The notes: a model not told the origin generated them from the letters alone. A DNA stretch of 64,000 nt from Amylibacter sp. SFDW26 (GCF_009184395.1 NZ_WEIC01000001.1:1010047-1074046), one strand, 5' to 3'. Shown: positions 26,677-35,810, counted from the first letter of the stretch. Translations and numbers: made by a program.

Positions 26677-28188
26677 ATGCATAGACGCAGCTTCATATCA
26701 GCCCTTGCAAGTTTCGCCGCCGTAGCAGGCAGCAAAGCAATCGCGGCTCCTATGGTAATCGCTGAAAGCCCATTTTCTCGCGAAGCTTTATTAGAAGAAG
26801 CACGTGAATTGGCTGCCAATCCATATCAGGAACGCCAGAAGGTTCCACAAGAATGGTTGGATCTATCATACGACGAATACCGCCTGATCCAATTCAACAC
26901 CAAAAAAGCCTTATGGCGTGATACAGACAGTCCAGTTCATGTAGATTTCTTTCACCCAGGCCTGTACTTCCCACACCCTGTTGAAGTGAACATCGTCGAA
27001 GATGCCACGGCCAAGAAGTTAGGCTTTGATTATGATCTATTCAAAAAACAGGAAAACGCCCCTGAACTGCCATTAAATGAAACACTAGGATATTCTGGTT
27101 TTCGCCTGCGCACAGAAATGGTCACCGAAGGTAAATTCGAAGAATTCTTCGTGATGCAAGGCTCCAACTATTTCCGTGCCATAGCCAAAGATCAAAACTA
27201 TGGTCTCTCCGCACGCGGACTTGCCATAAATACGGCTGACCCACGCGGCGAAGAATTCCCAGATTTCACACGCTTCTGGATTGAGCGCCCATCAGCAGAT
27301 GACACAAGCATCATCATTCACGCCATGATGGACAGCCCTTCTGTAGCTGGCCTTTATAGCTTTACAATCCGCGCTGGCGATACAACCGTCATGGATGTGG
27401 CCGCACATATCTTTACACGTACCGAATTAAACAACATAGGTCTGGGCCCATTAACCAGCATGTTCTTGTTCGATGAAACCAATCGTTCGCGTTTTAACGA
27501 TTTTCGCCCTGCCGTACACGATTCAGACGGGCTATTAATCCAAAACGGTGCTGGCGAAACTTTATGGCGAGCCTTGGCAAATCCAACAACTCTACAAGTG
27601 AGCAGTTTTGTTGATGATACTCCCAAAGGGTTTGGTTTAATGCAGCGCCCACAAGGTTTCTCTGATTACGCAGATCTGGAAGCACTCTATCACAAGCGTC
27701 CTGGCCTATGGGTTGAACCTGGGGAAAACTGGGGCAAAGGATCTGTCACATTGATAGAGATTCCTGCGGACCGTGAAATTTACGACAACATCGTAGCCTA
27801 TTGGCGCCCGCGCGCACCAATCCCTGCTGGTGGATCACATAGCTTTCAATATCGCCTCAGTTGGGGCGGTGAACCCTTATCAGGTAAACCTGTCGCCCGT
27901 GTTTTAAACACCCGTATGGGTACACGTTTTACAGGTGGATACATAACCACTATTGATTTCGAGAAAAACCTCGCAATCCCCGAAGACTTAGACACCGTCA
28001 CCATTCACGCAAGTTCAAGTGCTGGCGAAATCAGCGAAGGTATTTTACAACGCAACCCAGATACAGGCGGCGTTCGCTTAGCCTTCACCTTCGATCCAGC
28101 TGATGCAAATTCAACGGAGTTGCGCGCGCAATTACTAGTGGCAGGCAAAACTATTACCGAAGTTTGGCTTTATAGGTGGACAGCATAA
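26677..28188 (+). CDS. opgG: Periplasmic glucan biosynthesis protein OpgG/OpgD
   Basis: 503 aa. A twin-arginine signal (HRRSFISALASFAAVAGS, residues 2-19) is followed by the beta-rich OpgG domain with 'DLSYDEYRLIQFN' near residue 63, 'FFHPGLYFPHPV' and 'FRLRTEMVTEG'. OpgG acts in the periplasm on the growing glucan, shaping backbone length or branching; E. coli OpgD is the Tat-exported relative, OpgG the Sec-exported one. This single Tat-type copy probably serves both needs. The stop overlaps the ATG of opgH (TAATG), so translation is coupled. Confidence 0.92.
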   Translation: MHRRSFISALASFAAVAGSKAIAAPMVIAESPFSREALLEEARELAANPYQERQKVPQEWLDLSYDEYRLIQFNTKKALWRDTDSPVHVDFFHPGLYFPHPVEVNIVEDATAKKLGFDYDLFKKQENAPELPLNETLGYSGFRLRTEMVTEGKFEEFFVMQGSNYFRAIAKDQNYGLSARGLAINTADPRGEEFPDFTRFWIERPSADDTSIIIHAMMDSPSVAGLYSFTIRAGDTTVMDVAAHIFTRTELNNIGLGPLTSMFLFDETNRSRFNDFRPAVHDSDGLLIQNGAGETLWRALANPTTLQVSSFVDDTPKGFGLMQRPQGFSDYADLEALYHKRPGLWVEPGENWGKGSVTLIEIPADREIYDNIVAYWRPRAPIPAGGSHSFQYRLSWGGEPLSGKPVARVLNTRMGTRFTGGYITTIDFEKNLAIPEDLDTVTIHASSSAGEISEGILQRNPDTGGVRLAFTFDPADANSTELRAQLLVAGKTITEVWLYRWTA

Positions 28189-30080
28189 TGACACAGGCCA
28201 AACAGACATATCCATTAATGCCCAAACGCAAGCCCCTTGGCATGCCTGAACAAGATTTTCGCAAACCATACCGCGATGCTGCAGCCCCAGATTGGCAGGC
28301 AGCACCTGCATCCAAAATATGGAAATATGCCATTTTTGGCCCTGCTATACTAACAACACTATTATTGCTCACAGCTTTCACCGATTGGCTTTCAACAGGT
28401 GGCTTAGGCTACGTTGAATTTTTCCTAATCGCTATGGTTGGACTTACATTTTTCTGGATATCTCTTTCCGTCAGCACTGCATCAATAGGACTGTTAAACC
28501 TGTTTTTGAAGCGCAAGACTGAAACGCCAAAACTGAACAGCACTCACTCATTAGACGTCGCCCTATTGGTGCCTATATATAATGAAACTCCTTCAGAAGT
28601 ATTCGGCAACGCAGCCGCTATGTGGGATGAACTGCAAGGTACAGACACTCAACACGATTTTTCGCTATTTATCCTAAGCGACACACAAGACCCTGAAATT
28701 GCAGAACAAGAGTTGCATGCAATGGCAACATTGCAATCGTCTTTCCCAGAAGGCGCGCAACTTTATTACCGCCGTCGCAGCCAAAATACGGATCGCAAAA
28801 CTGGCAATCTTACTGATTGGATCGAAGGTTGGGGTGGCACGTCTGATGCAATGCTCGTTTTGGACGCAGACAGCTTAATGACGGGCGAGGCCATACTTGC
28901 ACTTTCTAATGAAATGGCAAATGACCCTTCCGTTGGTTTGATACAATCCGCACCAAGCTTGTTTGGCGCTAAGACACTTTTCGCGCGTATGCAGCAATTC
29001 TCAAATGTCACTTACGGGCGATTGCTGGCAGAAGGTTTATCTCTTTGGACCAATCGCGAAGCCAACTATTGGGGCCATAACGCAATCATTCGTACCGCTG
29101 CGTTTGCGTCTTGTGCCGGCTTACCGCATTTAAAATCTCTTAGCGGCAAAGAAACCCTGATTATGTCCCATGACTTCGTAGAAGCTGGTTTATTGCGCCG
29201 TGCTGGTTGGGCTGTTCGTTTTCTACCGCGTATCCAGGGCAGTTACGAAGAAACACCTGCCACATTGATCGACTTTGCCCTGCGCGACAGACGTTGGTGT
29301 CAAGGTAACCTTCAACATTTGCGTATCTTACATGCTGCTGGCCTACATGCCACATCGCGTTTTCACATGTTACACGGTGCAATCAGTTACCTTCTTTCTC
29401 CCGCTTGGTTCATATTGTTGGCCTTCTGGGCATTGCTTAGCAATGGTCAAAATGAAAACGTCATCAGCTATTTCAGTGATACAAACCCAACAATGCCAAT
29501 TTGGCCACATATAAGCAACGTCAACAGTCTGCTGATCCTGCTGTTCATGTACGGTATGCTTTTGGCGCCCAAAATCATTGGTGCTGCTGTCATTTGGGCC
29601 AGCTCAAATCTGCGTAAATCCTATGGCGGCGGCGTACAATTCTTAATCTCTGTAATGATAGAATTGGTTACATCCATAATATATGCCCCAATCTTGATGA
29701 TCCAACAATCGGTGGCTGTCTTGCGCTATTTCCTAGGCTTTAGCGATGGTTGGAACCCACAAAAACGTAATGGCGGTGATTATCCAATCGGAACACTCAT
29801 TAAGTTCCACATTATTGAAACGGTCACGGGTACCGCATTACTTATAGGCATGGCGAATAACCTCGTATCATTATGGCTTTTACCAATCGCAATCAGTCTT
29901 GCTGGCGCGATTCAATTTTCGGCTCTAAGCGGTGTGAATTTAACCCGCAAACGCTGGTCCAGCAAACAATTAGGCACGCCAGATGAACTATCAGCACCAC
30001 ATGTAATCGTATTGGCACAACGCTACCGGACACAAATTAGTAAAGCTTTAGATGCATCGTCTAAGATGCCTGCGGAATAA
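28188..30080 (+). CDS. opgH: Glucan glucosyltransferase OpgH
   Basis: About 630 aa, shorter than the 847 aa E. coli protein but normal for alphaproteobacteria. Membrane helices flank a cytosolic GT2 domain that polymerises glucose from UDP-glucose and exports the chain. Visible GT2 motifs are 'LLVPIYNETPSEVFGN', 'LDADSLMTG' (DxD-like), the acceptor 'SHDFVEAGLLRRAGW' and 'LRDRRWCQGNLQH' (QxxRW-equivalent). Start taken at the TAATG overlap with opgG; a GTG at 28176 would add four residues. With opgC and opgG this completes a succinylated periplasmic glucan system used in osmotic adaptation and envelope stability. Confidence 0.93.
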   Translation: MTQAKQTYPLMPKRKPLGMPEQDFRKPYRDAAAPDWQAAPASKIWKYAIFGPAILTTLLLLTAFTDWLSTGGLGYVEFFLIAMVGLTFFWISLSVSTASIGLLNLFLKRKTETPKLNSTHSLDVALLVPIYNETPSEVFGNAAAMWDELQGTDTQHDFSLFILSDTQDPEIAEQELHAMATLQSSFPEGAQLYYRRRSQNTDRKTGNLTDWIEGWGGTSDAMLVLDADSLMTGEAILALSNEMANDPSVGLIQSAPSLFGAKTLFARMQQFSNVTYGRLLAEGLSLWTNREANYWGHNAIIRTAAFASCAGLPHLKSLSGKETLIMSHDFVEAGLLRRAGWAVRFLPRIQGSYEETPATLIDFALRDRRWCQGNLQHLRILHAAGLHATSRFHMLHGAISYLLSPAWFILLAFWALLSNGQNENVISYFSDTNPTMPIWPHISNVNSLLILLFMYGMLLAPKIIGAAVIWASSNLRKSYGGGVQFLISVMIELVTSIIYAPILMIQQSVAVLRYFLGFSDGWNPQKRNGGDYPIGTLIKFHIIETVTGTALLIGMANNLVSLWLLPIAISLAGAIQFSALSGVNLTRKRWSSKQLGTPDELSAPHVIVLAQRYRTQISKALDASSKMPAE

Positions 30081-30081
30081 A

Positions 30082-30909
30082 CTATTCGGGAAGTGCTTCG
30101 GCCCAATCCAAAATCATATCAGCCCAGCCATTAGGCACAGTATGTCCCCCTGGGAATAGCGCGAATTCTAAAGCGCTATTTGGATCACAATCCACCCATT
30201 TACGGCGCATAAAGTTATCCGTGGTTGAGAATTTATTGGCACGCGGTTGCACACATTGGTTGGTTTGCCGCCATATGTTCATGGCATAAAACACATCACC
30301 TTGCTGAAATTCCGCTGTGATATGGCGCCCTTCTAATGGAACAGTACTGTCCCGCCATCCGTGTGTGTGAAACAACTTTACAGGTGCTTTACACTCTACT
30401 GGATGTGGGCGCCAGAAATTGCCGCTAACAGGGGCGTAAGCCTTAAATAATTCAGGATTATTACACCCCACATAAGCTGTCATAGACCCGCCTATAGAAA
30501 ATCCAGCCAACATCATATTATCTTGATCTATACCAAATCGTTTTACAGCGTCTTCTTTTACGTCCTTGAAAAACGCAGCTTCGTTACGTTGATGGTGATA
30601 GTCAGGATGAAAATTCCATGCCCGCGCATTGCGCCCTTCACGTTTTAAAGCATTCGGTGCAATAACCGCATAGCCACGTTCCAACAATGGTTCTACGATA
30701 CGTTTATTCCCAATACTTGCTTGACCACTACTACCATATCCATGCAGAAAAAAAACGGTCGGTGTATTGGATGAGTGATTTTCGGGTAATTGAATATGAT
30801 ACGTACCAGATGGAATCTCACAAACGTCTTGTAAATCCACACAATCCGCAATTGCGGCACCAGAGGTCACAGCAGTAATGGCTGCCGTCTTCCACATAAC
30901 AGAAAACAT
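30082..30909 (-). CDS. Exported PHB-depolymerase/feruloyl-esterase-like alpha/beta hydrolase
   Basis: 275 aa with a signal peptide (about residues 1-21). The oxyanion-loop motif is HGYGS (56-60) and the nucleophile elbow is AGFSIGG with Ser138; 'THGWRDSTVPLEGR' carries the likely acid Asp and 'FPGGHTVPNGW' the catalytic His. This is the LpqC/PHB-depolymerase family of secreted esterases. An AAGGA site precedes the ATG by 7 bases. It is convergent with opgH (1-base gap between stops) and is followed by no gene on its strand. Substrate unknown. Confidence 0.8.
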   Translation of the reverse strand: MFSVMWKTAAITAVTSGAAIADCVDLQDVCEIPSGTYHIQLPENHSSNTPTVFFLHGYGSSGQASIGNKRIVEPLLERGYAVIAPNALKREGRNARAWNFHPDYHHQRNEAAFFKDVKEDAVKRFGIDQDNMMLAGFSIGGSMTAYVGCNNPELFKAYAPVSGNFWRPHPVECKAPVKLFHTHGWRDSTVPLEGRHITAEFQQGDVFYAMNIWRQTNQCVQPRANKFSTTDNFMRRKWVDCDPNSALEFALFPGGHTVPNGWADMILDWAEALPE

Positions 30910-30924
30910 CGTTGTTCCTTAAAT

Positions 30925-31386
30925 TTAGTGCACCACTGGCAGGCCGCGTTTTAACCAGCCAGGGCCAGCTTGCGACCCAAGCATACCTTCAGGCACATCA
31001 ATGATATTTGTATACCCTGCATTTATCAAATGTTGGCTCATACGGTTGGAACGCACACCACGCGCGCAAATCAAGGCAACAGGCTTAGAACGGTCACCCC
31101 CTACAATCTTATCGAGCTCAGTTATAAAATCTTGGCGACGCATGTCTAAACGGCTAGCCCCTTGACCACTGCCAGTCTTATTCCATTCATCAGGTCGGCG
31201 AATATCGATCAATACGATTTGTCCCGATGTTGCATATTCGTGAGCTTGAGATGGCGAAATAGCATCCCCTTTAAAAGGCAACTTTGTTGCTTCACTCCAA
31301 GCAATGCTGCCAACGGCAATAGCGCCAATAGCACCCACAATCAGAACACGACGATTCATAAACTTACTCTTTATATCCATTGGCAT
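30925..31386 (-). CDS. Exported single-domain rhodanese-like protein
   Basis: 153 aa. A hydrophobic N-terminus preceded by Arg-Arg (MNRRVLIVGAIGAIAVGSIAW, located at residues 10-30) anchors or exports it. The rhodanese domain has the 'VLIDIRRPDEW' block and the active-site loop ICARGVRSNR with Cys107, consistent with an active sulfurtransferase. The ATG at 31386 and an internal one at 31359 both have acceptable AAGAG sites. The esterase gene begins 15 bases after its stop, so the two may be one transcript. Confidence 0.82.
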   Translation of the reverse strand: MPMDIKSKFMNRRVLIVGAIGAIAVGSIAWSEATKLPFKGDAISPSQAHEYATSGQIVLIDIRRPDEWNKTGSGQGASRLDMRRQDFITELDKIVGGDRSKPVALICARGVRSNRMSQHLINAGYTNIIDVPEGMLGSQAGPGWLKRGLPVVH

Positions 31387-31394
31387 TTATAGCT

Positions 31395-31430
31395 CTTAAA
31401 AAACAAACTGGGGTGCCAAAACACCCCAGT
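31395..31430 (-). terminator. Rho-independent terminator after the YHS gene
   Basis: Perfect 9-bp stem (ACTGGGGTG 31407-31415 against CACCCCAGT 31422-31430) followed on the minus strand by TTTGTTTTTT. It ends the YHS-domain gene and separates it from the rhodanese gene. Confidence 0.88.
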
Positions 31431-31445
31431 CAAACATCTTATACC

Positions 31446-31958
31446 TTATAGAGGTGCAGCAGATGTAAAGAATGGAATTTTATTCTTTGTTGCTGCTTTT
31501 GGCTCAATCTTTGTCCAGTTCTTTGTTGATTTCTTCAAGTTACCTGGAATGTCTTGCTCCCAGAAACCAACAACATCTTTGGTTACGTTCAGATACAATT
31601 TACCATCGCGAATACGCCATAGGTTTGGATTGCCTGGGATTTTACCACCCTGCGCAACACCATAAGCACAGTGACCATCATATTGTGGTGCATAAGCAGC
31701 TGGGTTTGCTAAGAATTTGTCGCGGTTCTTTTTAGATGCAAACGCCCATTTAGAACCGTTATATTCAGCTGTGTATTTAGATTTACCTGGAATACCTTTT
31801 GGCTGATCTTGACCAACTGCATTTTGTTTCAAGTTAAAATATTCAACAACATCATAACCAGAAACAGCATAACCTGTTTTGTCTAAATATTGTGGGCCTG
31901 CAAAAGCAACCGCAGGAAGTGTCATTGCAACAAAGGCAAATGCTGGGAGAAGTTTCAT
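31446..31958 (-). CDS. Exported YHS-domain protein
   Basis: 170 aa with a clear Sec signal peptide (residues 1-20, ending A-F-A). The YHS-type domain is seen in 'AVSGYDVVEYF' near residue 32, 'YNGSKWAFASKKNRDKF' and 'DGHCAYGVAQG' with a single Cys. YHS domains bind metals or occur beside metal transporters; the family is common as a small periplasmic protein in marine alphaproteobacteria, function unproven. An AAAGGA site stands 9 bases before the ATG and its own terminator follows the stop, so it is monocistronic. Confidence 0.82.
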   Translation of the reverse strand: MKLLPAFAFVAMTLPAVAFAGPQYLDKTGYAVSGYDVVEYFNLKQNAVGQDQPKGIPGKSKYTAEYNGSKWAFASKKNRDKFLANPAAYAPQYDGHCAYGVAQGGKIPGNPNLWRIRDGKLYLNVTKDVVGFWEQDIPGNLKKSTKNWTKIEPKAATKNKIPFFTSAAPL

Positions 31959-32167
31959 GATCTATATCCTTTAAGTTTCACCAGTTAAATTTGATTGACC
32001 AGATACTACGATGAATTTTCACACAAGATACCCCCCCTCACGCATTCTTTATCCCTTGGTGAAATCCTGTAACAAACGCCCAATAATCCTGACAAAAATT
32101 TCATTTCACTTGATCAGGAAAATATCGTTAAAGTGCCCTAATCCAATCACGCATAACGAGGCCTCCG

Positions 32168-33085
32168 TTGACATCAACGATAAGACACAGCTTACACCAA
32201 AAAGCACTTCGCATTTTAACGGCAACTCTAATGTGTACTGCAACAGCTACATCATTTGCAAATGCTGACAGCTTCAAAAAGCCTGACATATTGGTCTTGG
32301 GCGATTCACAAATCACATTTGGCTCTGGCCCAGCCTTTTTGGATTTCTTCCAAAACATCAAACAAAACTGCTCTCCAAACAAAAAACAGCTGCGCGATCT
32401 GGAAAAACTTGGCGCGCAATCTGTTGCTGTCATCGGCGTACGTTCCACGTCATTGCATTCATGGACAGCCCGCAGCGGCAAACCCAAAGGATCCGTTTGT
32501 GATGTTGACCCAACATGGAAAGTAAACGCTGGTTCATACGGCACTGTCGCCAAGAAAAACGCCAAAAACGTCTTCATCCAAATCGGCCAAGGCAAACAAT
32601 ATCAGTTCTGCAAAAAGGGCCTGTCCCCTTTTGAAGCTATGTTCAAAGACAACTACTATGACCCCAAACTTCTGGTACTCTCATTCCTTGGCAACTCCTC
32701 TGGCACATGGGCCAAAAGCAAGTCAGCCGCTGTTACAGATGTAAAAGCCACCATCAAACACCTGCCCAAAGACACGCCGTGCATCTTCATGACCACGGCC
32801 CCTGCCTATAAGAAAAAGGTCAATGATGACCGATTACGTGCGCAAAAGAACATCAAAGCAGCCTTCGCCGAAACAGGCAACCGCTGCACGTTTGTCGAAG
32901 GTCTTACCCCGCAATCCATCGCGGCAAATCTTGGAAATAAAAAGCACTTCCGCTTGAAAAAATCAGGTGCCGTCAAAGATCCATTCCATCCCAACAAACG
33001 CGCCGCGCGCAAGTTTTTCAAAATCGAGAAACAAAACATCTGCAATGCAATCTTTGAACAAGTGGCACTCAGCACGAAATCCTAG
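32168..33085 (+). CDS. Secreted SGNH/GDSL-like hydrolase
   Basis: 305 aa from a TTG start with a GAGG site six bases upstream; the next ATG would cut into the signal peptide. Signal peptide about residues 1-33 (ending FANA). Block I is LVLGDSQITFGSG (nucleophile Ser47), block II glycine is in VIGVRS, the usual GxND block III reads 'IQIGQGKQ', and the block V Asp-His pair is in DPFHPN near residue 271-276. Five or more cysteines suggest disulfides. Family members act on acyl esters of glycans or lipids. With an altered block III, activity is likely but unproven. It opens the accessory region. Confidence 0.72.
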   Translation: MTSTIRHSLHQKALRILTATLMCTATATSFANADSFKKPDILVLGDSQITFGSGPAFLDFFQNIKQNCSPNKKQLRDLEKLGAQSVAVIGVRSTSLHSWTARSGKPKGSVCDVDPTWKVNAGSYGTVAKKNAKNVFIQIGQGKQYQFCKKGLSPFEAMFKDNYYDPKLLVLSFLGNSSGTWAKSKSAAVTDVKATIKHLPKDTPCIFMTTAPAYKKKVNDDRLRAQKNIKAAFAETGNRCTFVEGLTPQSIAANLGNKKHFRLKKSGAVKDPFHPNKRAARKFFKIEKQNICNAIFEQVALSTKS

Positions 33086-33180
33086 AAATAAGCGACTGAT
33101 TGCCTATAAAAGCACAGATAAAGTTTGCACGGAAACTATCACTATCCTAACATCCAACTGAGACAAGAAGGATACACACT

Positions 33181-33309
33181 ATGACTGCAAAACTAACACG
33201 CATCACCATCATCGCCGCCCTATTGGGCATCACCGCTTGCGGCACAGCTCAAGGTATCGGCAAAGATATCTCAACAGCAGGCAAAGCGATCAGCAAAGCG
33301 GCAAGCTAA
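33181..33309 (+). CDS. Entericidin-like small lipoprotein
   Basis: 42 aa. A short N-region, hydrophobic core (ITIIAALLGIT) and lipobox ITAC-G with Cys at residue 20 are followed by a tail rich in Gly, Lys, Ala and Ser (GIGKDISTAGKAISKAAS), the pattern of the EcnA/EcnB family. An AAGGAT site lies about 9 bases before the ATG. In E. coli entericidins are a bacteriolytic lipoprotein and its antidote; single copies like this one are common in alphaproteobacteria with unknown role. It ends 2 bases before the stop of the convergent paralogue A gene. Confidence 0.85.
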   Translation: MTAKLTRITIIAALLGITACGTAQGIGKDISTAGKAISKAAS

Positions 33310-33311
33310 AG

Positions 33312-33887
33312 TTACCGCAAACGACAGTTCAAACCATCTTTCGGCGCCTTGCGCCGTTTCACACACTCCACAGCTGCCGCCTGAACATGGCGATATTTCA
33401 TCTGATCCGCCACTGCCCCATATTTCTTCTTAAGCATCGCTTTCACACGCGCGATAACAGCGGCGCGTTCAGCCTTGCTTCCTTTGGTGAAAAACGATTC
33501 AACAACCACCGTCTTCGGTGCAAAATTCGCAAGAAGCGTTTCGTTCTTGATCGAAGCCGTGAAATTTCCGCCCTGCGCCGTCACCCAAGCATATGTGCCC
33601 GTCTTAGCAGGCATCCATTGCACCATATACTTATAGTCTGTTTCCTTCACCCAATCCGTGTTCGGATTGAGGATCGCTTTGCCAAAACGATAACTGTCCG
33701 CGCGTTTGCAAAAATTGGAAAACCTACGATCCGCACGCATAGGGCAATAGGTGTTGAACACCACCTGAAACGTGTTGCGAATTTCCTGAACATAAACAAC
33801 CGAGTTCGGATTACCTAAATCCTTTGCAAAACTCGATGTTGCAACAGACAGCAATAGCCCCGTAGCGGCCAAACATTTCAAAAACAC
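33312..33887 (-). CDS. Secreted cysteine-containing protein, paralogue A of an unnamed family
   Basis: 191 aa from a GTG start (GGGGG site 8 bases upstream), signal peptide about residues 1-21. I do not recognise a named family. It shares an ordered set of features with the proteins at 36018 and 39141: an N-terminal V-V-Y-x-Q-E-I strand, a Cys-Pro (TYCPM), a second Cys about 15 residues later (NFCKR), Y-K-Y-x-V-Q-W, G-T-Y-A-W, an A-N-F-A-P-x-V-V-V block, then R-V-K-A-M-L-K-K-K-Y-G followed by Q-M-K-Y, and two C-terminal cysteines (VEC, NCRLR). Four cysteines suggest two disulfides in the periplasm or outside. Function unknown. Confidence 0.75.
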   Translation of the reverse strand: MFLKCLAATGLLLSVATSSFAKDLGNPNSVVYVQEIRNTFQVVFNTYCPMRADRRFSNFCKRADSYRFGKAILNPNTDWVKETDYKYMVQWMPAKTGTYAWVTAQGGNFTASIKNETLLANFAPKTVVVESFFTKGSKAERAAVIARVKAMLKKKYGAVADQMKYRHVQAAAVECVKRRKAPKDGLNCRLR

Positions 33888-34077
33888 GTATATTTCCCCC
33901 TATTAAACTTATGTTCCAAACTTTGTTTCACATCTCACCCCAACGGGCAATATAACCGCCCCAATATTCCAACAGAATACCCAAACTACCCAAATGCGCA
34001 CCAACTATACTTCTGAGCAACTGTAAAAACACCCTAAGATGGTCTTTGATAAACCTATAGTAAGTAGGAGTTTCATT

Positions 34078-34242
34078 ATGAACAAAAATGGTATGACATT
34101 GCAGCAATTGATCGGAACATCATGGCAGGTTGCCCCAGCCCCCACATCAGACAGGACAAATCACCACGAACAATTGTTCGACGATATCACATTGGATTAT
34201 GCGCGCTGCTTTCCACACACAAGATACGCACACGAGCGTTAA
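34078..34242 (+). CDS. Small hypothetical protein
   Basis: 54 aa, beginning MNKNGMTLQQLIGTSW and rich in His, Thr and Arg towards the end; no signal peptide or membrane helix. The ATG at 34078 has a GGAG site about 9 bases upstream, which is the main support; an in-frame start at 34039 has none. It is followed at once by a decayed fragment of the MNT-HEPN gene tail on the other strand. It may be a real small gene or the front of a broken one. Confidence 0.4.
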   Translation: MNKNGMTLQQLIGTSWQVAPAPTSDRTNHHEQLFDDITLDYARCFPHTRYAHER

Positions 34243-34245
34243 ACC

Positions 34246-34290
34246 AATCTCGCGATACACCCGATCGGCAATATCGAGCAGCACAGCCAT
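34246..34290 (-). pseudogene. Remnant of an MNT-HEPN gene 3' end (third, weakest copy)
   Basis: About 35 bases (34250-34284) match the tail remnant at 35811 with 17 identical bases in a row and roughly 80% overall. In the same frame the minus strand reads LLDIADRVYRE against LLRDVTDRVYRD in the second copy and VLRDVTDRVCKD in the intact gene. The frame runs on without the normal stop. It lies just downstream of the ankyrin gene. Confidence 0.55.
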
Positions 34291-34359
34291 AAGAATTTCT
34301 GTAGTAGGCAAAACAATCACAAGAGCTACAAGCTCATAGAAAAACGGGCAGACAAAAGC

Positions 34360-35682
34360 TCAACGACCAGAGTGCACCGCCCTTTTCAATTCGGCCAAAA
34401 CTGCATCGCTTAACTGGATTTCATCATCCCGATAATTTCTTGATTTCAGCGCAACATCCAACGCATTATCCCCATCGTCAGTTCGTGTGGATGCATCAAC
34501 ACCCAAATCCAGCAAAGCCAAAACAGCATCAGGATAACGCCCAAAAGACGCCGCCAATATCAAAGCGGTCCGCCCCCAATTATCACCTGCATCAATGTCC
34601 GCACCCAAACCAGCAAGCAACCGCATATTTTCGACTTTACCATCATAGGCTGCATGCAGAAAAGCCGTAAAGCCATTACCGTCTTTCATCTCAAGATCGG
34701 CACCAGCATCCGCCAAAAGCGAAACAACCTCAGAGGAAGCCCTGCTAGCAGCCAAAATAAGGGCAGATCGATCATGCTCATCCTGCAAATCAACCTGAGC
34801 ACCAGCATCCAATAAGAGTTTCACAACCGAAGCACGATCCTCTGATGCCGCTTCCATCAAAGGGCTATCGCCGTCAGCGTCGCGCGCATTCACATCTGCA
34901 CCCGCAGAAATCAGCAATGCAATAAGATCATCGTTGGCTTCTCTGATAGCAAGATTATTAAGTAACGGCGGATCATTAGCCCCTGTTGGTTTTGCATTCA
35001 CATCTGCGCCTGCATCAATCAAAGCAGCGACCACATCCTTGCGGTTCTTAAAAATTGCAAAATCCAGCGGCGTAGAACCATTTGTGCCAAAGCGCACATT
35101 CGGATCAGACCCAGCATCCAAAAGAGCCTGTACAATCTCAAAAGACTGATTTTGATCTAATCCAAGCGCTTTTCTAGCTTTTCTAAACTTGTCAGATACG
35201 TTTTGGTCTACACCAAAACCCAATTGCTCAATCGCAATCACCAAAGCCGTCTTACCGTCTTTACGACGCATAAGCGCATCCGCCCCCGCCTCCAGCAGCA
35301 CATCCACAATCTGCGAAGAAAAGTTCTCCGTTTCAGCCGCATACATCAACGCAGAAGCATTATCATATAAAACCTTATTCACATCAGCCCCCGCCGCAAG
35401 AAGCGCACGAACCGCATAAGGTTTTTCATATGTAACAGCGATGCCCAACGGTGTGTCACCGTATTCACAAATCTGGTTCACATCCAAACGATCCAAAGGC
35501 ACATCCGCAAACGCATCACGCGATACAGTTTGCCACCAATTGTGATCGCATATTTTCCCACTGTAATCCGCCGCTTTCGAAATAGTCATAAAAACACTAC
35601 CGCCCCATATAGAAAGCCCAAGCAAAGAAACCGCAGCAGCGGCTTTCACAACACCATTCATTTCACGTAACATCGCAAACAT
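34360..35682 (-). CDS. Ankyrin-repeat protein with N-terminal membrane segment
   Basis: 440 aa. A hydrophobic segment at about residues 12-33 exports or anchors it. From about residue 70 to 420 it is made of roughly nine to ten ankyrin repeats, with repeated 'LLxAGADVN', 'GxTALxxA' and 'DGDxPLMEAA' units; one spacer at about 165-180 is longer than usual. Ankyrin repeats bind other proteins. An AAAGG site precedes the ATG; an internal ATG at codon 4 is possible. The gene lies between two degraded copies of the MNT-HEPN tail, on the same strand as that gene. Partner unknown. Confidence 0.85.
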   Translation of the reverse strand: MFAMLREMNGVVKAAAAVSLLGLSIWGGSVFMTISKAADYSGKICDHNWWQTVSRDAFADVPLDRLDVNQICEYGDTPLGIAVTYEKPYAVRALLAAGADVNKVLYDNASALMYAAETENFSSQIVDVLLEAGADALMRRKDGKTALVIAIEQLGFGVDQNVSDKFRKARKALGLDQNQSFEIVQALLDAGSDPNVRFGTNGSTPLDFAIFKNRKDVVAALIDAGADVNAKPTGANDPPLLNNLAIREANDDLIALLISAGADVNARDADGDSPLMEAASEDRASVVKLLLDAGAQVDLQDEHDRSALILAASRASSEVVSLLADAGADLEMKDGNGFTAFLHAAYDGKVENMRLLAGLGADIDAGDNWGRTALILAASFGRYPDAVLALLDLGVDASTRTDDGDNALDVALKSRNYRDDEIQLSDAVLAELKRAVHSGR

Positions 35683-35810
35683 ATAAAACCTTTTCTTTAC
35701 AATGATTTAGATGATAAATTTTAGATGAATCAATGGCACCGTAATATAAAGTAAAAAGCAACGAAAGCTATAAAAACACCCCAAAGAGCACGGCGGCATT
35801 CACAAAAAAT

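Noticed and set aside
33237-33818. 193-codon plus-strand frame opposite paralogue A
   Set aside because: Fully antisense to a gene with signal peptide and recognised paralogues; Arg/His-rich shadow composition.
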